Source: Actinophytocola xanthii (GTDB lineage Bacteria > Actinomycetota > Actinomycetes > Mycobacteriales > Pseudonocardiaceae). From it: a stretch of 64,000 nucleotides of DNA. The stretch is taken from contig NZ_MSIE01000029.1 of NCBI RefSeq assembly GCF_001921205.1, positions 62,001 to 126,000 on the forward strand. The letters are read 5' to 3'. A program made the position numbers and the translations under genes. Positions 8,492 to 18,763 of the stretch are shown here, in pieces. A model generated the notes under the pieces. The model did not search any database, had not been told where the DNA came from, and worked only from the letters and a program-made list of their open reading frames with translations. The first letter of the stretch is position 1; every line of letters begins with the position of its first letter.

Positions 8492-9789
8492 TTGAGGAAC
8501 CCTTCGTAGTTGCGCTGCATGAGCTGGCTCTCGATCTGCTTCACGGTGTCGAGACCGACGCCAACCATGATCAGTACGGCGGTTCCACCGAACGGGAAGT
8601 TCTGGTTCTGACCGTCCCCGGTGATGTCCAGGAAGAAGTTCGGCAGCACAGCGATGATGCCGAGGTAGATCGACCCGGGCAGGGTGATGCGGCTCAGCAC
8701 GAAGCTGAGGTACTCGGCGGTCGGCCGGCCCGGGCGGATGCCCGGGATGAAGCCGCCGTACTTCTTCATGTCGTCAGCACGCTCGTTCGGGTTGAACTGG
8801 ATGCTGATGTAGAAGTAGGTGAAGAAGATGATCAGCGCGAAGTAGGTCAGGATGTGGACCCAGTCCGACTGGCTGGTCAGGTGGTCGGCCACGAACCGGG
8901 ACCACCAGCTGTTCGTGTCGCCGGCGAGCCTGGTGATCAGGTCCGGCAGGTACAGCAGCGACGACGCGAAGATGATCGGGATGACGCCGGCCTGGTTGAC
9001 CTTCATCGGCAGGTAGGTCGAGGTCCCGCCGTACATACGGCGACCGACCATCCGCTTGGCGTACTGCACCGGGATGCGGCGCTGGCCCTGCTCGAGGAAC
9101 ACGACGCCGACGATGATCAGCAGGCCGAACACGCAGACGATGGCGAACACGAGGCCGCCGGCGTTGCCCAGGATGTTGCCGCCCTCGGCCGGGATGCGGG
9201 CCGCGATGTTGACGAACATCAGCAGCGACATGCCGTTGCCGATCCCGCGCTCGGTGATGAGCTCACCGAACCACATGATCAGCGCGGTGCCCGCGGTCAT
9301 CGTGATGACGATCATCGCCAGGTTGAACGTGGTGCTCTGCGGGATGATCGGTTCGTCGCACTCACCGAACAGCTGGCCGCGGTCGGCCATCGCCACGATG
9401 CCGGTGGCCTGCAGGATCGCCAGGCCGATGGTCAGGTAGCGGGTGTACTGCGTCAGCTTGGCCTGGCCGGACTGGCCTTCCTTGTGCAGTTGCTCGAAGC
9501 GCGGGATGACCACGCGCAGCAGCTGGATGATGATGCTCGCAGTGATGTACGGCATGATCCCCAGCGCGAACACCGACAGCTGGAGCAGCGCGCCGCCGCT
9601 GAACAGGTTCAGCAGCTGGTAGATGCTCTGGTCGTCGACATCCTCGATGCACTTCTGGATGTTCGGGTAGGAAACCCCTGGCGACGGCAGCATCGCGCCG
9701 ACCCGGTAGACCGCAATGATCAGGAGGGTGAAAAGGATCTTGCGGCGCAGGTCCGGCGTCGCGAGAGCCGAGCGGAAGGCGCTGAGCAC
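8488..9789 (-). CDS. secY: Protein translocase subunit SecY
   Basis: Core channel of the Sec translocon, 433 residues with ten predicted membrane helices. It begins MLSAFRSALATPDLRRKILF and includes the plug-side LPSPGVSYPN and the cytosolic loop signature (PNERADDMKKYGGFIPGIRPG). It works with SecE, encoded at 51875-52333. A hairpin separates it from rplO, so secY-adk-map is probably its own transcription unit. Confidence 0.98.
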   Translation of the reverse strand: MLSAFRSALATPDLRRKILFTLLIIAVYRVGAMLPSPGVSYPNIQKCIEDVDDQSIYQLLNLFSGGALLQLSVFALGIMPYITASIIIQLLRVVIPRFEQLHKEGQSGQAKLTQYTRYLTIGLAILQATGIVAMADRGQLFGECDEPIIPQSTTFNLAMIVITMTAGTALIMWFGELITERGIGNGMSLLMFVNIAARIPAEGGNILGNAGGLVFAIVCVFGLLIIVGVVFLEQGQRRIPVQYAKRMVGRRMYGGTSTYLPMKVNQAGVIPIIFASSLLYLPDLITRLAGDTNSWWSRFVADHLTSQSDWVHILTYFALIIFFTYFYISIQFNPNERADDMKKYGGFIPGIRPGRPTAEYLSFVLSRITLPGSIYLGIIAVLPNFFLDITGDGQNQNFPFGGTAVLIMVGVGLDTVKQIESQLMQRNYEGFLK

Positions 9790-10018
9790 GCAAGGACCTC
9801 CTCGGCGTCACCGGCATCCTGCCGATGATCGACTTTGCCGGCTGTTACCCCGGCCGGGACGTAAATCTGGTAACCGGCGTACCGGCAAGCCAGTGCCGCG
9901 TCGGGGGGCAGACCTCCCGAAGCGTGTCAACGACTCTAACAGTAGGGCGTGGTGCCCTTGCACCCCCTCGCACCTTTCCGCTGGCACCCCGTGCAACCAG
10001 TCGGGTGATGCGAACGCA
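9790..10018 (-). other. secY upstream region
   Basis: About 230 nt without a gene, placed between the rplO terminator and secY, where the secY-adk-map promoter is expected. A TTGACA hexamer occurs on the minus strand (9925-9930) but no good -10 follows it at 16-19 nt, so I do not assign a promoter. Confidence 0.4.
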
Positions 10019-10052
10019 TTCGGCCCCCGGAGTGGGTGATCCGGGGGCCGAA
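10019..10052 (-). terminator. Hairpin ending the spc operon after rplO
   Basis: A perfect 13-bp stem (10019-10031 with 10040-10052) around an 8-nt loop, 16 nt after the rplO stop. It isolates secY from the ribosomal genes upstream. Confidence 0.8.
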
Positions 10053-10067
10053 CGAGTGGCGAAGGTG

Positions 10068-10514
10068 CTACAGCGTGGTGGCGGAACCGCCGGCCGCGCT
10101 GAGTTTCTCGCTCGCGCTCTTCGAGAAGGCGTGCGCCGTGACGTCCAGCTTCACGCCCTCCAGGTCGCCGTCTCCGAGGACCTTGACGAGCTGGTTCTTG
10201 CGGACCAGCCCACGCCCGACGAGCTCCTCGACGCCCACCGAGCCACCCTCCGGGAACACCCGGGCGATGTCGCCCAGGTTCACCGGCTGGTACTCGGTGC
10301 GGAACCGGTTCTTGAAGCCCCGCAGCTTGGGCAGGCGCATGTGGATGGGCATCTGGCCGCCCTCGAACGCCGCCGGCACGTTCTTGCGTGCCTTGGTGCC
10401 CTTGGTACCGCGACCAGCGGTCTTGCCCTTGCCGGAGCCGTGACCGCGACCGACGCGGGTCTTCTCGGTCTTGGCGCCCGGAGCCGGCCGCAGGTGGTGG
10501 ATCTTGATCGTCAT
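10068..10514 (-). CDS. rplO: 50S ribosomal protein L15 (uL15)
   Basis: 148 residues with the basic Gly-rich N terminus ([20 protein letters not shown]) that threads into 23S rRNA and the globular part starting near [11 protein letters not shown]. Its ATG overlaps the rpmD stop by one base (TGATG). Last gene of the spc operon here. Confidence 0.99.
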   Translation of the reverse strand: MTIKIHHLRPAPGAKTEKTRVGRGHGSGKGKTAGRGTKGTKARKNVPAAFEGGQMPIHMRLPKLRGFKNRFRTEYQPVNLGDIARVFPEGGSVGVEELVGRGLVRKNQLVKVLGDGDLEGVKLDVTAHAFSKSASEKLSAAGGSATTL

Positions 10515-10699
10515 CAGGCGTCGACCTCCTCGACCGTCACCAGGTGGCGAACCGTGTGGATCAGGCCGCGGACCTGCGGGGTGTCCTCCCGCACGGTGGT
10601 CTGGCGGATACCGCGCAGGCCCAGCGTCCGCAGCGACTCACGGTGGTTGCGCTTGGTCCCGATCGTGCTGCGGACCTGCGTCACCTTGAGCTGTGCCAT
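10514..10699 (-). CDS. rpmD: 50S ribosomal protein L30 (uL30)
   Basis: 61 residues, [20 protein letters not shown], the usual size for bacterial L30. It lies 7 nt after rpsE and overlaps rplO by one base. Confidence 0.98.
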   Translation of the reverse strand: MAQLKVTQVRSTIGTKRNHRESLRTLGLRGIRQTTVREDTPQVRGLIHTVRHLVTVEEVDA

Positions 10700-10706
10700 G
10701 GCGCAA

Positions 10707-11351
10707 TCACACTCCCTGACCAGCGACTCGGGCACGCAGCATGCCGGCGGGGGCCACATCCTCCAGCGGCAGGCCGCGGCGGGCCGCGACCTCCTCCGGA
10801 CGCTGCAGACCCTTGAGCGCCGCCACGGTGGCGTGCACGATGTTGATCGCGTTGTCGCTGCCGAGCGACTTGGACAGCACGTCGTGCACACCCGCGCACT
10901 CCAGCACGGCACGCACGGGGCCGCCGGCGATGACACCGGTACCGGCGCTCGCCGGACGCAGGAGCACGACACCGGCGGCACGCTCACCCTGGATCGGGTG
11001 CGGGATGGTGCCGGCGATCCGCGGGACCTTGAAGAAGTTCTTCTTGGCCTCCTCCACGCCCTTGGCGATCGCGGCCGGCACCTCCTTCGCCTTGCCGTAG
11101 CCGACACCGACCATGCCGTCGCCGTCACCCACCACGACCAGCGCGGTGAAGCTGAACCGACGACCACCCTTCACGACCTTGGCGACCCGGTTGATGGCCA
11201 CCACGCGCTCGATGTGCGGGGTCTTGTCCTGGGCCGCCCCGCCACGGCCACCGTCGCGCCGGTCCCTGCGGTCCCGGCGGTCACCGCGGTCGCGGTCACC
11301 GCCCTGCTGACCGCCCTGACCGCCGCCGAACTGCCGCGTACGTCCCGGCAT
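10707..11351 (-). CDS. rpsE: 30S ribosomal protein S5 (uS5)
   Basis: 214 residues from the ATG at 11351 ([11 protein letters not shown]). Decoding-fidelity protein. The S5 double-stranded RNA-binding region starts near [20 protein letters not shown], and the C-terminal domain holds [18 protein letters not shown]. The N terminus carries a low-complexity Gly/Arg/Asp stretch (repeats of DRRDRR type, about residues 15-38), an extension seen in actinobacterial S5. Confidence 0.98.
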   Translation of the reverse strand: MPGRTRQFGGGQGGQQGGDRDRGDRRDRRDRRDGGRGGAAQDKTPHIERVVAINRVAKVVKGGRRFSFTALVVVGDGDGMVGVGYGKAKEVPAAIAKGVEEAKKNFFKVPRIAGTIPHPIQGERAAGVVLLRPASAGTGVIAGGPVRAVLECAGVHDVLSKSLGSDNAINIVHATVAALKGLQRPEEVAARRGLPLEDVAPAGMLRARVAGQGV

Positions 11352-11388
11352 CAGGCGATCCTTCCCGTGTTGTGCGTCTTCATGTGTC

Positions 11389-11790
11389 TCAGAACTCCAG
11401 CCCAGCCTCGCGGGCGGCGTCGGCGAGAGCCGCGATCCGACCGTGGTAGTTGTTGCCACCGCGGTCGAACACGACCTTCGTGACGCCCGCGCTCTTGGCC
11501 CGGTCGGCCACCAGCGCGCCGACCCGCGCCGCGCGGGCCTTCTTGTCGCCGTCCATCGCCCGCACGTCCGCCTCCAGGGTGGACGCCGAGGCCAGCGTGC
11601 GACCGGCCAGGTCGTCGACCAGCTGGGCGACCATGTGGCGGGAGGACTTGGTCACGACGAGCCGGGGCCGCTCCGGGGTACCGCTGACCTTCTTGCGGAC
11701 CCGGAAGTGCCGGCGCGCCTTGGAGACCCGACGCCGGGTGGAGATGTCCTTGCCGACGGGCTTCCGCTTCGTCGCAGTCGCTTCGCTCAT
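11389..11790 (-). CDS. rplR: 50S ribosomal protein L18 (uL18)
   Basis: 133 residues; binds 5S rRNA with L5. It shows [17 protein letters not shown] and the C-terminal [20 protein letters not shown]. The start [15 protein letters not shown] at 11790 lies 1 nt before the rplF stop. Confidence 0.99.
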   Translation of the reverse strand: MSEATATKRKPVGKDISTRRRVSKARRHFRVRKKVSGTPERPRLVVTKSSRHMVAQLVDDLAGRTLASASTLEADVRAMDGDKKARAARVGALVADRAKSAGVTKVVFDRGGNNYHGRIAALADAAREAGLEF

Positions 11791-11791
11791 G

Positions 11792-12331
11792 TCACTTACC
11801 CGTCTTTCCGACCTTGCGGCGGATCTTCTCGCCCGCGTACCGCACGCCCTTGCCCTTGTACGGGTCGGGCTTGCGCAGCTTGCGGATGTTGGCGGCGACC
11901 TCACCGACGCGCTGCTTGTCGATTCCCTGGACGGAGAACCTGGTCGGGCCCTCGACCGCGAACGTGATGCCCTCCGGCGGGGCGACCTTGACCGGGTGGC
12001 TGAAGCCAAGCGAGAACTCCAGGTCCGAGCCCTTCATCAGCACGCGGTAGCCGACGCCGTGGATCTCGAGCTTCTTCTCGTAGCCGTCGGTCACGCCGGT
12101 CACGAGGTTGGCCACCAGCGAACGGGTCAGGCCGTGCAGCGCGCGGTTGCGGCGCTCGTCGTCCGGGCGCCGGACCTCGAGCGTGCCGTCCTCGGCGCGC
12201 TCGACAGTGATCGGCTCGGCGATCGTGTGCGCCAGGGTGCCCTTCGGGCCCTTCACGCTGATCTCCTGGCCCTCGATCTTCACCTCGACGCCGGACGGGA
12301 CCGGGATCGGCAGCTTTCCGATGCGAGACAT
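11792..12331 (-). CDS. rplF: 50S ribosomal protein L6 (uL6)
   Basis: 179 residues, [17 protein letters not shown] at the start and the C-terminal signature [19 protein letters not shown]. It sits at the base of the stalk near the sarcin-ricin loop. Standard spc order rpsH-rplF-rplR. Confidence 0.99.
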   Translation of the reverse strand: MSRIGKLPIPVPSGVEVKIEGQEISVKGPKGTLAHTIAEPITVERAEDGTLEVRRPDDERRNRALHGLTRSLVANLVTGVTDGYEKKLEIHGVGYRVLMKGSDLEFSLGFSHPVKVAPPEGITFAVEGPTRFSVQGIDKQRVGEVAANIRKLRKPDPYKGKGVRYAGEKIRRKVGKTGK

Positions 12332-12347
12332 GTCGTGCTTCCTCCCG

Positions 12348-12746
12348 TCACCAGACGTAGGCGAGGACTTCCCCGCCCATCCGCTGCTTGCCCGCCTGGC
12401 GGTCGGTGAGCAGACCCGCGGACGTGGAAATGATCGCCACGCCCAGGCCGCCCAGAACCTTCGGCAGACTGGTCGACTTCGCGTACACCCGCAGACCCGG
12501 CTTGGAGACCCGGCGCAGGCCCGCGATGCTCCGCTCGCGGTTGGGGCCGTACTTCAGCTCCACCACAAGGTTCAGGCCCTTCTCGCCGTCCTCGCTGCGG
12601 TAGCCGGAGATGTAGCCCTCGCGCTGCAGGATCTCGGCGATGTTCGCCTTGAGCTTGGAGTGGGGCAGAACGACCTCGTCGTGGTACGCCGAGTTCGCGT
12701 TGCGCAGACGCGTCAAGAAGTCTGCGATCGGGTCGGTCATCGTCAT
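12348..12746 (-). CDS. rpsH: 30S ribosomal protein S8 (uS8)
   Basis: 132 residues with [17 protein letters not shown] near the start and the S8 C-terminal region [13 protein letters not shown]. Central-domain 16S rRNA binder and, in E. coli, the spc operon repressor. A second ATG two codons in could also serve as start. Confidence 0.99.
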   Translation of the reverse strand: MTMTDPIADFLTRLRNANSAYHDEVVLPHSKLKANIAEILQREGYISGYRSEDGEKGLNLVVELKYGPNRERSIAGLRRVSKPGLRVYAKSTSLPKVLGGLGVAIISTSAGLLTDRQAGKQRMGGEVLAYVW

Positions 12747-12812
12747 GGTGACCTGTCAACCTTTCTCGCCATGGTTCCCAGTCCTGGAGTGGGCGGGCCT
12801 GTGGCGATTCCT

Positions 12813-12998
12813 TTACCAGCTGGACTTGTTCACGCCGGGCAGCTCGCCGCGGTGTGCCATCTCGCGCAGGCACACCCGGCAGAGGCCGAACTTGCGGAAC
12901 ACCGCGCGGGGCCGGCCGCACCGCTGGCACCGGGTGTACCCGCGGACCTTGAACTTCGGCTTCTGCGCGGCCTTGTGGACCAGGGCTTTCTTGGCCAT
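12813..12998 (-). CDS. rpsN: 30S ribosomal protein S14, zinc-binding type Z (uS14)
   Basis: 61 residues, the short zinc form. Two CxxC pairs (CQRCGRPR and CRVC) bind zinc. It lies between rplE and rpsH, the usual place for the spc-operon S14; a zinc-free paralog, if present, lies outside the window. Confidence 0.98.
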   Translation of the reverse strand: MAKKALVHKAAQKPKFKVRGYTRCQRCGRPRAVFRKFGLCRVCLREMAHRGELPGVNKSSW

Positions 12999-13002
12999 TC
13001 GC

Positions 13003-13569
13003 TCAGTTCTCCCTGAACGGGAAGCCCAGCCGCCGCAGCAGCGCCCGGCCTTCCTCGTCGTTGATCGCGGAGGTGACGATCGTGATGTCCATCCCCCGCT
13101 GACGGTCGATCGAGTCGGGGTTGATCTCGTGGAACATCGACTGCTCGTTGAGCCCGAAGGTGTAGTTGCCGTTGCCGTCGAACTGCTTGGGCGACAGACC
13201 GCGGAAGTCCCGGATACGGGGCAGCGCGATCGTCAGCAGCCGGTCGAGGAACTCCCACATCCGGTCGCCGCGCAGGGTCACCTTGGCGCCGATCGGCATG
13301 CCCTCGCGCAGCTTGAACTGCGCGATCGACTTGCGTGCCCGGCGCACCTGCGGGCGCTGCCCGGTGATCAGCGACAGGTCGCGGACGGCGCCCTCGATGA
13401 GCTTGCCGTCGCGGGCGGCATCGCCGACACCCATGTTCACCACGGCCTTGACCACCCGCGGGATCTGCATCGGGTTGCCGTAGGAGAACTCCTCCTGCAG
13501 CCCGGCGGCGATCTCCTCGCGGTACCGCGTCTTGAGCCGCGGCACGGTCCTCTCCTCGGTGGTGGTCAT
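13003..13569 (-). CDS. rplE: 50S ribosomal protein L5 (uL5)
   Basis: 188 residues; binds 5S rRNA in the central protuberance. Family motifs include [20 protein letters not shown] and [20 protein letters not shown]. The ATG is coupled to the rplX stop (TGATG). Confidence 0.99.
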   Translation of the reverse strand: MTTTEERTVPRLKTRYREEIAAGLQEEFSYGNPMQIPRVVKAVVNMGVGDAARDGKLIEGAVRDLSLITGQRPQVRRARKSIAQFKLREGMPIGAKVTLRGDRMWEFLDRLLTIALPRIRDFRGLSPKQFDGNGNYTFGLNEQSMFHEINPDSIDRQRGMDITIVTSAINDEEGRALLRRLGFPFREN

Positions 13570-13883
13570 CAGATCTCCTTGCCGGTCCGGCGCGAGATCC
13601 GCACCTTCCGGCCCTCGTCGTCGAACGTGTAGCCGACGCGGGTCGGCTTGCCGTCCGAGTCGACCAGCATCACGTTGCTGACGTGGATCGACGCCTCCTG
13701 GGTGACGATCCCGCCGGTCTGCGCACCGCGCTGGGTCTGGCTGATCCGGGTGTGCTTCTTGATCCGGTTCACGCCCTCGACCAGGACCCGCTCCGTCTTC
13801 GGGTAGGCCTGGATGACCTTGCCCTTGGCGCCCTTGTCCTTGCCGGCGATCACCAGGACGGTGTCACCCTTCTTGATCTTCAT
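13569..13883 (-). CDS. rplX: 50S ribosomal protein L24 (uL24)
   Basis: 104 residues beginning [20 protein letters not shown], a KOW motif; an assembly initiator of the large subunit. It follows rplN by 1 nt. Confidence 0.99.
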   Translation of the reverse strand: MKIKKGDTVLVIAGKDKGAKGKVIQAYPKTERVLVEGVNRIKKHTRISQTQRGAQTGGIVTQEASIHVSNVMLVDSDGKPTRVGYTFDDEGRKVRISRRTGKEI

Positions 13884-13884
13884 T

Positions 13885-14253
13885 TCAGAGCACCTCCGGA
13901 GCCAGCGAGATGATCTTCATGAACTTCTTGTCGCGCAGCTCGCGACCGACCGGTCCGAAGATGCGGGTACCCCGCGGCTCGTTGTCCGGCTTGATCAGCA
14001 CGGCGGCGTTCTCGTCGAACCGGATGTAGGAACCGTCCGGCCGGCGCTTCTCCTTCTTGGTCCGGACGACGACCGCCTTCACGACGTCGCCCTTCTTCAC
14101 GCCTGCACCGGGAATCGCATCCTTGACCGTGGCGACGATGATGTCGCCGATGCCCGCGTAGCGACGCGCCGAGCCGCCGAGCACGCGGATGCAGAGGATC
14201 TCCTTCGCACCCGTGTTGTCGGCGACGCGCAGTCGCGACTCCTGCTGGATCAC
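13885..14253 (-). CDS. rplN: 50S ribosomal protein L14 (uL14)
   Basis: 122 residues, [20 protein letters not shown], exactly the usual length, ending near [16 protein letters not shown]-type sequence ([16 protein letters not shown]). Forms bridge B8 to 16S rRNA and is the RsfS binding site. It overlaps rpsQ by 4 nt. Confidence 0.99.
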   Translation of the reverse strand: MIQQESRLRVADNTGAKEILCIRVLGGSARRYAGIGDIIVATVKDAIPGAGVKKGDVVKAVVVRTKKEKRRPDGSYIRFDENAAVLIKPDNEPRGTRIFGPVGRELRDKKFMKIISLAPEVL

Positions 14254-14555
14254 TTTGCCCTCTCCAAGATCTCCACCAGCCGCCAGCGCTTGGTGGCCGA
14301 CAGCGGACGGGTCTCCATCAGCAGCACGCGGTCACCGACGCCGGCCGAGTTCTCCTCGTCGTGCGCCTTGACCTTGGTCGTGGACCGCAGCACCTTGCTG
14401 TAGCGCGGGTGCTTCTTGCGGTCCTCGAGCGAGACCACGATCGTCTTGTTCATCTTGTCGGACACGACCAGGCCCTCGCGGACCTTGCGGCGACCACGCG
14501 CCTTCTCCCGGGCCGGCGTGGCGCCGGTCGTGCCGGTCTCAGTTGTCTCGCTCAT
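14250..14555 (-). CDS. rpsQ: 30S ribosomal protein S17 (uS17)
   Basis: 101 residues; the OB-fold core has [20 protein letters not shown] and [20 protein letters not shown]. About 25 Thr/Gly/Arg-rich residues precede the core, longer than the E. coli protein. Its ATG overlaps the rpmC stop (ATGA). Confidence 0.98.
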   Translation of the reverse strand: MSETTETGTTGATPAREKARGRRKVREGLVVSDKMNKTIVVSLEDRKKHPRYSKVLRSTTKVKAHDEENSAGVGDRVLLMETRPLSATKRWRLVEILERAK

Positions 14556-14800
14556 GCGGCACCCTCATCACTGGAATCCTCGTCCGGCGACACCGAAAGA
14601 CCCAGCTCCCGCTCGCGCATCACGGTGTAGATCCTGGCGATGTCGTGCCGGACCATCCGGAGCCGGCGGTTGTTGTCCATCTGTCCGGTGGCCATCTGGA
14701 AGCGGAGGTTGAACAGCTCCTCCTTGGACTCCCGCAGGCGCAGCACCAGTTCCTCGTCGTTGAGCTCGCGCAGCTCGGATGCCTGAGTTCCCGCGGCCAT
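14552..14800 (-). CDS. rpmC: 50S ribosomal protein L29 (uL29)
   Basis: 82 residues; two-helix protein at the tunnel exit next to L23. Core [20 protein letters not shown] and the signature [20 protein letters not shown], with an acidic C-terminal tail. It overlaps the rplP stop by one base. Confidence 0.98.
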   Translation of the reverse strand: MAAGTQASELRELNDEELVLRLRESKEELFNLRFQMATGQMDNNRRLRMVRHDIARIYTVMRERELGLSVSPDEDSSDEGAA

Positions 14801-15219
14801 CAGAAGTCACCACCCTCACGCGTGACGATGCGGCACTTCATCGGAAGCTTGTGGATCGCACGGGTCAGCGCCTCGCGTGCCACGGTCTCGTTCGGGAAGC
14901 TCAGCTCGAACATGACCCGGCCCGGCTTGACGTTCGCGATCCAGTACTCAGGCGAGCCCTTGCCGGAACCCATGCGGGTCTCGGCGGGCTTCTTGGTCAG
15001 CGGCCGGTCCGGGAAGATGTTGATCCAGACCTTGCCGCCACGGCGGATGTGCCGGTTGATGGCGATACGAGCGGACTCGATCTGCCGGTTGGTCACGTAG
15101 GCCGGCGTGAGCGCCTGAATCCCGAAGTCCCCGAAGGTGACCTTGGTGCCGCCCTTGGCAGCACCACCGCGCTTGGGGTGGTGCTGCTTGCGGTGCCTGA
15201 CCTTGCGTGGGATGAGCAC
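14800..15219 (-). CDS. rplP: 50S ribosomal protein L16 (uL16)
   Basis: 139 residues starting with GTG ([17 protein letters not shown]). Organises the A-site tRNA region of the large subunit. Signature [20 protein letters not shown] and [12 protein letters not shown]. It follows rpsC by 3 nt. Confidence 0.99.
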   Translation of the reverse strand: MLIPRKVRHRKQHHPKRGGAAKGGTKVTFGDFGIQALTPAYVTNRQIESARIAINRHIRRGGKVWINIFPDRPLTKKPAETRMGSGKGSPEYWIANVKPGRVMFELSFPNETVAREALTRAIHKLPMKCRIVTREGGDF

Positions 15220-15222
15220 TGC

Positions 15223-16083
15223 TCAGCCCTCCCCGTTTGCGTTGGAACCTGGGGCCTCGCCGGAGCCGTTGGCCGACGGGCCCTGCGCGACCGGCTCGGT
15301 GGCCTCGGCGCTGCCGGCCTCGGCCGCGGCGCGGCCGGCCTCGGTGCTGGTCGCGGTGGTGCCGGAGGAGCCGGAACGGCGCGCCCTCGTCGGACGCTCA
15401 CGCCGCGGCGCACGCTCCTGCGGCGCCTGCGAGCGGGCCTCGACCTCACGGCGGCCGCCGACCACGTCACCCTTGTAGATCCACACCTTCACGCCGATCC
15501 GGCCGAAGGTCGTGCGGGCCTCGAAGAAGCCGTAGTCGATGTCGGCACGCAGCGTGTGCAGCGGCACCCGACCCTCGCGGTAGTGCTCGGAGCGGGACAT
15601 CTCGGCGCCGCCGAGGCGTCCGCCGCACTGCACCCGGATGCCCTTGACCTGCGGGCTGCGCATGGCCGACTGGATGGCCTTGCGCATCGCGCGACGGAAG
15701 GACACGCGGTTGGACAGCTGCTCGGCGGTGACCTGGGCCACCAGCTGGGCGTCCGCCTCCGGGTTCTTCACCTCGAGGATGTTCAGCTGCACCTGCTTGC
15801 CGGACAGCTTCTCCAGCTCGCCGCGGATCCGGTCGGCCTCCGCGCCGCGGCGGCCGATGACGATGCCCGGCCGGGCGGTGTGGATGTCGACCCGGACGCG
15901 GTCGCGGGTGCGCTCGATCTCCACCTTCGAGATCCCGGCGCGCTCCATGCCCTTCGAGAGCAGGCGGCGGATCTTGACGTCCTCGCCCACGTACTCCGCG
16001 TACTGCTTGTCGGCATACCAGCGGGACTTCCAGTCAGTGGTGATCCCGAGCCGGAAGCCGTGCGGGTTGATCTTCTGACCCAC
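15223..16083 (-). CDS. rpsC: 30S ribosomal protein S3 (uS3)
   Basis: 286 residues, beginning [20 protein letters not shown]. The KH domain has [17 protein letters not shown] (about residues 78-95). After about residue 215 comes a tail of some 70 residues rich in Arg, Ala, Ser, Thr and Glu, typical of actinobacterial S3 and probably disordered. Part of the mRNA entry channel. Its ATG overlaps the rplV stop by one base. Confidence 0.98.
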   Translation of the reverse strand: MGQKINPHGFRLGITTDWKSRWYADKQYAEYVGEDVKIRRLLSKGMERAGISKVEIERTRDRVRVDIHTARPGIVIGRRGAEADRIRGELEKLSGKQVQLNILEVKNPEADAQLVAQVTAEQLSNRVSFRRAMRKAIQSAMRSPQVKGIRVQCGGRLGGAEMSRSEHYREGRVPLHTLRADIDYGFFEARTTFGRIGVKVWIYKGDVVGGRREVEARSQAPQERAPRRERPTRARRSGSSGTTATSTEAGRAAAEAGSAEATEPVAQGPSANGSGEAPGSNANGEG

Positions 16084-16529
16084 TAGCTGGCACTCCTCTT
16101 CGCACTGGACTTGCGACCGGCCTTTGATTTCGCAGTCGCCTTCTTCGGCTCCGGCTTCGGCCGCGACTCCACCTCGACGGTGATGTGGCTGGTCCGCTTG
16201 CGGATCCGGTACGCACGGCCCTGCGCCCGCGGGCGGAACCGCTTGAGCGTGGGGCCCTCGTCCACGTACGCCGCGCTGACCCAGAGGGTCTCCGGGTCGA
16301 GGTCGAGGTTGTTCTCGGCGTTGGCCACGGCGCTGGCGAGCACCTTCGCCACGGGCTCGCTGGCGGCCTGCGGCGCATACCGCAGGACGTTCAGCGCCTC
16401 GTCGGCGCTGCGTCCCTTGATGAGCTCGACCACGCGGCGCACCTTCATCGGCGTGGCGCGGACGTAGCGAGCCCGAGCCATCGCGCGCGGGAGTTCCTCC
16501 TGCGCGAGGGCGTCGTTGCGGGCGTTCAT
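16083..16529 (-). CDS. rplV: 50S ribosomal protein L22 (uL22)
   Basis: 148 residues; the core starts at [20 protein letters not shown] and includes the tunnel-lining hairpin ([20 protein letters not shown]) with no visible macrolide-resistance type insertion. A basic Lys/Ala/Ser tail follows. Confidence 0.98.
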   Translation of the reverse strand: MNARNDALAQEELPRAMARARYVRATPMKVRRVVELIKGRSADEALNVLRYAPQAASEPVAKVLASAVANAENNLDLDPETLWVSAAYVDEGPTLKRFRPRAQGRAYRIRKRTSHITVEVESRPKPEPKKATAKSKAGRKSSAKRSAS

Positions 16530-16545
16530 CGCTTATCCCCTATCT

Positions 16546-16827
16546 CTAGCGCCTACGCGCCTTGCGGTCGTCCTTCACGTGGCCCTTGAAGGTCCGGGTC
16601 GGGGCGAACTCGCCCAGCTTGTGCCCGACCATCGACTCCGAGATGAAGACCGGGACGTGCTTGCGGCCGTCGTGCACCGCGATCGTGTGCCCCAGCATGT
16701 CCGGGATGATCGTCGACCGGCGGGACCAGGTCTTGATCACGGTCTTCTTGCCGGACTCGTTGAGCGCGTCCACCTTCTTGAGCAGGTGGTCGTCGACGAA
16801 CGGGCCCTTCTTCAAACTCCTAGGCAT
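16546..16827 (-). CDS. rpsS: 30S ribosomal protein S19 (uS19)
   Basis: 93 residues, [20 protein letters not shown]; head protein. Signature NGRKHVPVF-type motif ([20 protein letters not shown]). Lies between rplB and rplV in the S10 operon. Confidence 0.99.
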   Translation of the reverse strand: MPRSLKKGPFVDDHLLKKVDALNESGKKTVIKTWSRRSTIIPDMLGHTIAVHDGRKHVPVFISESMVGHKLGEFAPTRTFKGHVKDDRKARRR

Positions 16828-16846
16828 CTGTCACTCCCTCCTGCTC

Positions 16847-17683
16847 TTAGCGCTTCTTGCCGGTCCGGCGACGGCGGACGATCATCCGGTCGCTCGGCTT
16901 GCCCTTGCGGCGGGTGCGGCCCTCCGGCTTGCCGGCCGGGTTCACCGGGTGCCGACCACCGGAGGTCTTGCCCTCACCACCACCGTGCGGGTGGTCCACC
17001 GGGTTCATCGCGACACCGCGGACGGTGGGGCGCTTGCCCTTCCACCGCATGCGGCCCGCCTTGCCCCAGTTGATGTTCCCGTGCTCGGAGTTGCCGACCT
17101 CGCCGACGGTGGCCCGGCAGCGCACGTCCACGTTGCGGATCTCGCCCGAAGGCATCCGCAGCTGGGCGTTGGGGCCCTCCTTGGCGACGAGCTGCACGCG
17201 GGCACCGGCCGAGCGGGCGATCTTGGCGCCGCCGCCCGGCCGCAGCTCGATCGCGTGCACCACGGTGCCGACCGGGATGTTGCGCAGCGGCAGCGCGTTG
17301 CCCGGCTTGATGTCCGCGCCCGGGCCGTTCTCGATCCGGTCGCCCTGGCGCAGCTTGTCCGGGGCGATGATGTAGCGCTTCTCGCCGTCGGCGTAGTGCA
17401 GCAGCGCGATCCGCGCGCTCCGGTTCGGGTCGTACTCGATGTGCGCGACCTTGGCCGGCACGCCGTCCTTGTCGTGGCGGCGGAAGTCGATCAGCCGGTA
17501 GGCCCGCTTGTGCCCGCCACCCTTGTGCCGGGTGGTGATCTTGCCGTGCACGTTCCGGCCGCCACGCCCATGCAGCGGGCGCACCAGCGACTTCTCCGGC
17601 GTCGTCCGGGTGATCTCGGCGAAGTCGGAGACGCTCGAGCCACGACGCCCCGGCGTCGTCGGCTTGTACTTGCGAATGCCCAT
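16847..17683 (-). CDS. rplB: 50S ribosomal protein L2 (uL2)
   Basis: 278 residues; needed for peptidyl transferase activity and subunit joining. It begins [20 protein letters not shown] and contains the RNA-binding domain and the conserved [15 protein letters not shown] loop. Confidence 0.99.
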   Translation of the reverse strand: MGIRKYKPTTPGRRGSSVSDFAEITRTTPEKSLVRPLHGRGGRNVHGKITTRHKGGGHKRAYRLIDFRRHDKDGVPAKVAHIEYDPNRSARIALLHYADGEKRYIIAPDKLRQGDRIENGPGADIKPGNALPLRNIPVGTVVHAIELRPGGGAKIARSAGARVQLVAKEGPNAQLRMPSGEIRNVDVRCRATVGEVGNSEHGNINWGKAGRMRWKGKRPTVRGVAMNPVDHPHGGGEGKTSGGRHPVNPAGKPEGRTRRKGKPSDRMIVRRRRTGKKR

Positions 17684-17717
17684 CTCTACGCAGTCCTCTG
17701 GGTCTCTACTCGCCGGC

Positions 17718-18014
17718 TCAGGCCGGTCCGCCGAAGATCTCGATCGGCTTGCTCTCGGCGGAGAGGGTCACGATCGCTCGCTTGGTGTCCTTGCGCTTGC
17801 CGTACCCGGTGCGGGTCCGCTTGCGCTTGCCCTGCCGGTTCAGCGTGTTCACGCTCACCACCTGGACGCCGAACACCTTCTCGACCGCGATCTTGATCTG
17901 GGTCTTGTTGGCGTTCGGGGCGACGACGAACGTGTACTTGTTCTCCTCGAGCAGCCCGTAGGACTTCTCGGAGATCACCGGCGCGAGCAGGACGTCGCGG
18001 TGGTCGGGGATCAC
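17718..18014 (-). CDS. rplW: 50S ribosomal protein L23 (uL23)
   Basis: 98 residues; tunnel-exit docking site for trigger factor and SRP. Start [20 protein letters not shown]; core [20 protein letters not shown]. The GTG start overlaps the rplD stop (GTGA). Confidence 0.99.
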   Translation of the reverse strand: MIPDHRDVLLAPVISEKSYGLLEENKYTFVVAPNANKTQIKIAVEKVFGVQVVSVNTLNRQGKRKRTRTGYGKRKDTKRAIVTLSAESKPIEIFGGPA

Positions 18015-18763
18015 TTGTCGTCCTCCTTACGCTGCGAGTCCGCCTGGTCGGTGGTCTCGACCTCGATGGCCTCGACCTCGACCTCCACCTCGACCTCGAT
18101 CTCGCCGGAGCGGGCGGTCGCCTTGACGGCGCGGCCCCTGGCCGGCCCGGCGAGGAACGCGTCCAGCGCGCTCCGGGTGAACACCACGTCGTCGTTGACC
18201 AGCACGTCGTAGGTGTTGAGCTGGTCCGGCCAGATCGTGTGCACGTTCGGAAGGTTGCGCACGGACCGGAAGCCGATCTCCTCGCCGCGGGTCAGCACCA
18301 CCAGCAGGTTGCGTGCCTCGCTCACCGTGGCCAGGAAGGTGCGGGCCGACTTGGTGGACGGCGTGTCGCCGTCGATCAGGTCGCTGACCACGTGCACCTG
18401 GCCGGCGCGGGCCCGGTCGGAGAGGGCACCGCGCAGGGCGGCCGCCTTCATCTTCTTGGGGGTGCGCTGGGTGTAGTCGCGCGGGGTGGGGCCGTGCACG
18501 GTGCCGCCGCCGGCGAACTGCGGGGCGCGGGTCGAGCCCTGACGGGCGCGGCCGGTGCCCTTCTGCCGGTACGGCTTCTTGCCACCGCCACGGACCTCGC
18601 CGCGGGTCTTGGTGTCGTGCGTGCCCTGCCGGGCGGCGGCCAGCTGGGCCACCACGACCTGGTGCATCAGTGCGACGTTGGCCTGCACGTCGAAGATCTC
18701 GGCGGGCAGCTCGACGGTGCCGTCGGTCTTGCCGGCCGGGGTCCTCACCTCAACGGTGGTCAC
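18011..18763 (-). CDS. rplD: 50S ribosomal protein L4 (uL4)
   Basis: 250 residues. The L4 tunnel loop is present ([20 protein letters not shown]). In E. coli, L4 regulates the S10 operon. The protein is longer than usual because of a C-terminal tail of about 35 residues with an alternating Glu-Val run ([16 protein letters not shown]) and a charged end. GTG start coupled to the rplC stop. Confidence 0.98.
   Translation of the reverse strand: MTTVEVRTPAGKTDGTVELPAEIFDVQANVALMHQVVVAQLAAARQGTHDTKTRGEVRGGGKKPYRQKGTGRARQGSTRAPQFAGGGTVHGPTPRDYTQRTPKKMKAAALRGALSDRARAGQVHVVSDLIDGDTPSTKSARTFLATVSEARNLLVVLTRGEEIGFRSVRNLPNVHTIWPDQLNTYDVLVNDDVVFTRSALDAFLAGPARGRAVKATARSGEIEVEVEVEVEAIEVETTDQADSQRKEDDK
18058..18105. 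repeat. Imperfect GACCTC hexanucleotide repeat in the rplD tail
   Basis: The DNA for the L4 tail is an imperfect 6-bp tandem repeat (GACCTC and variants GATCTC, CACCTC on plus), in frame, giving the Glu-Val run. It keeps the reading frame, so copy-number change would only alter tail length. Confidence 0.75.
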
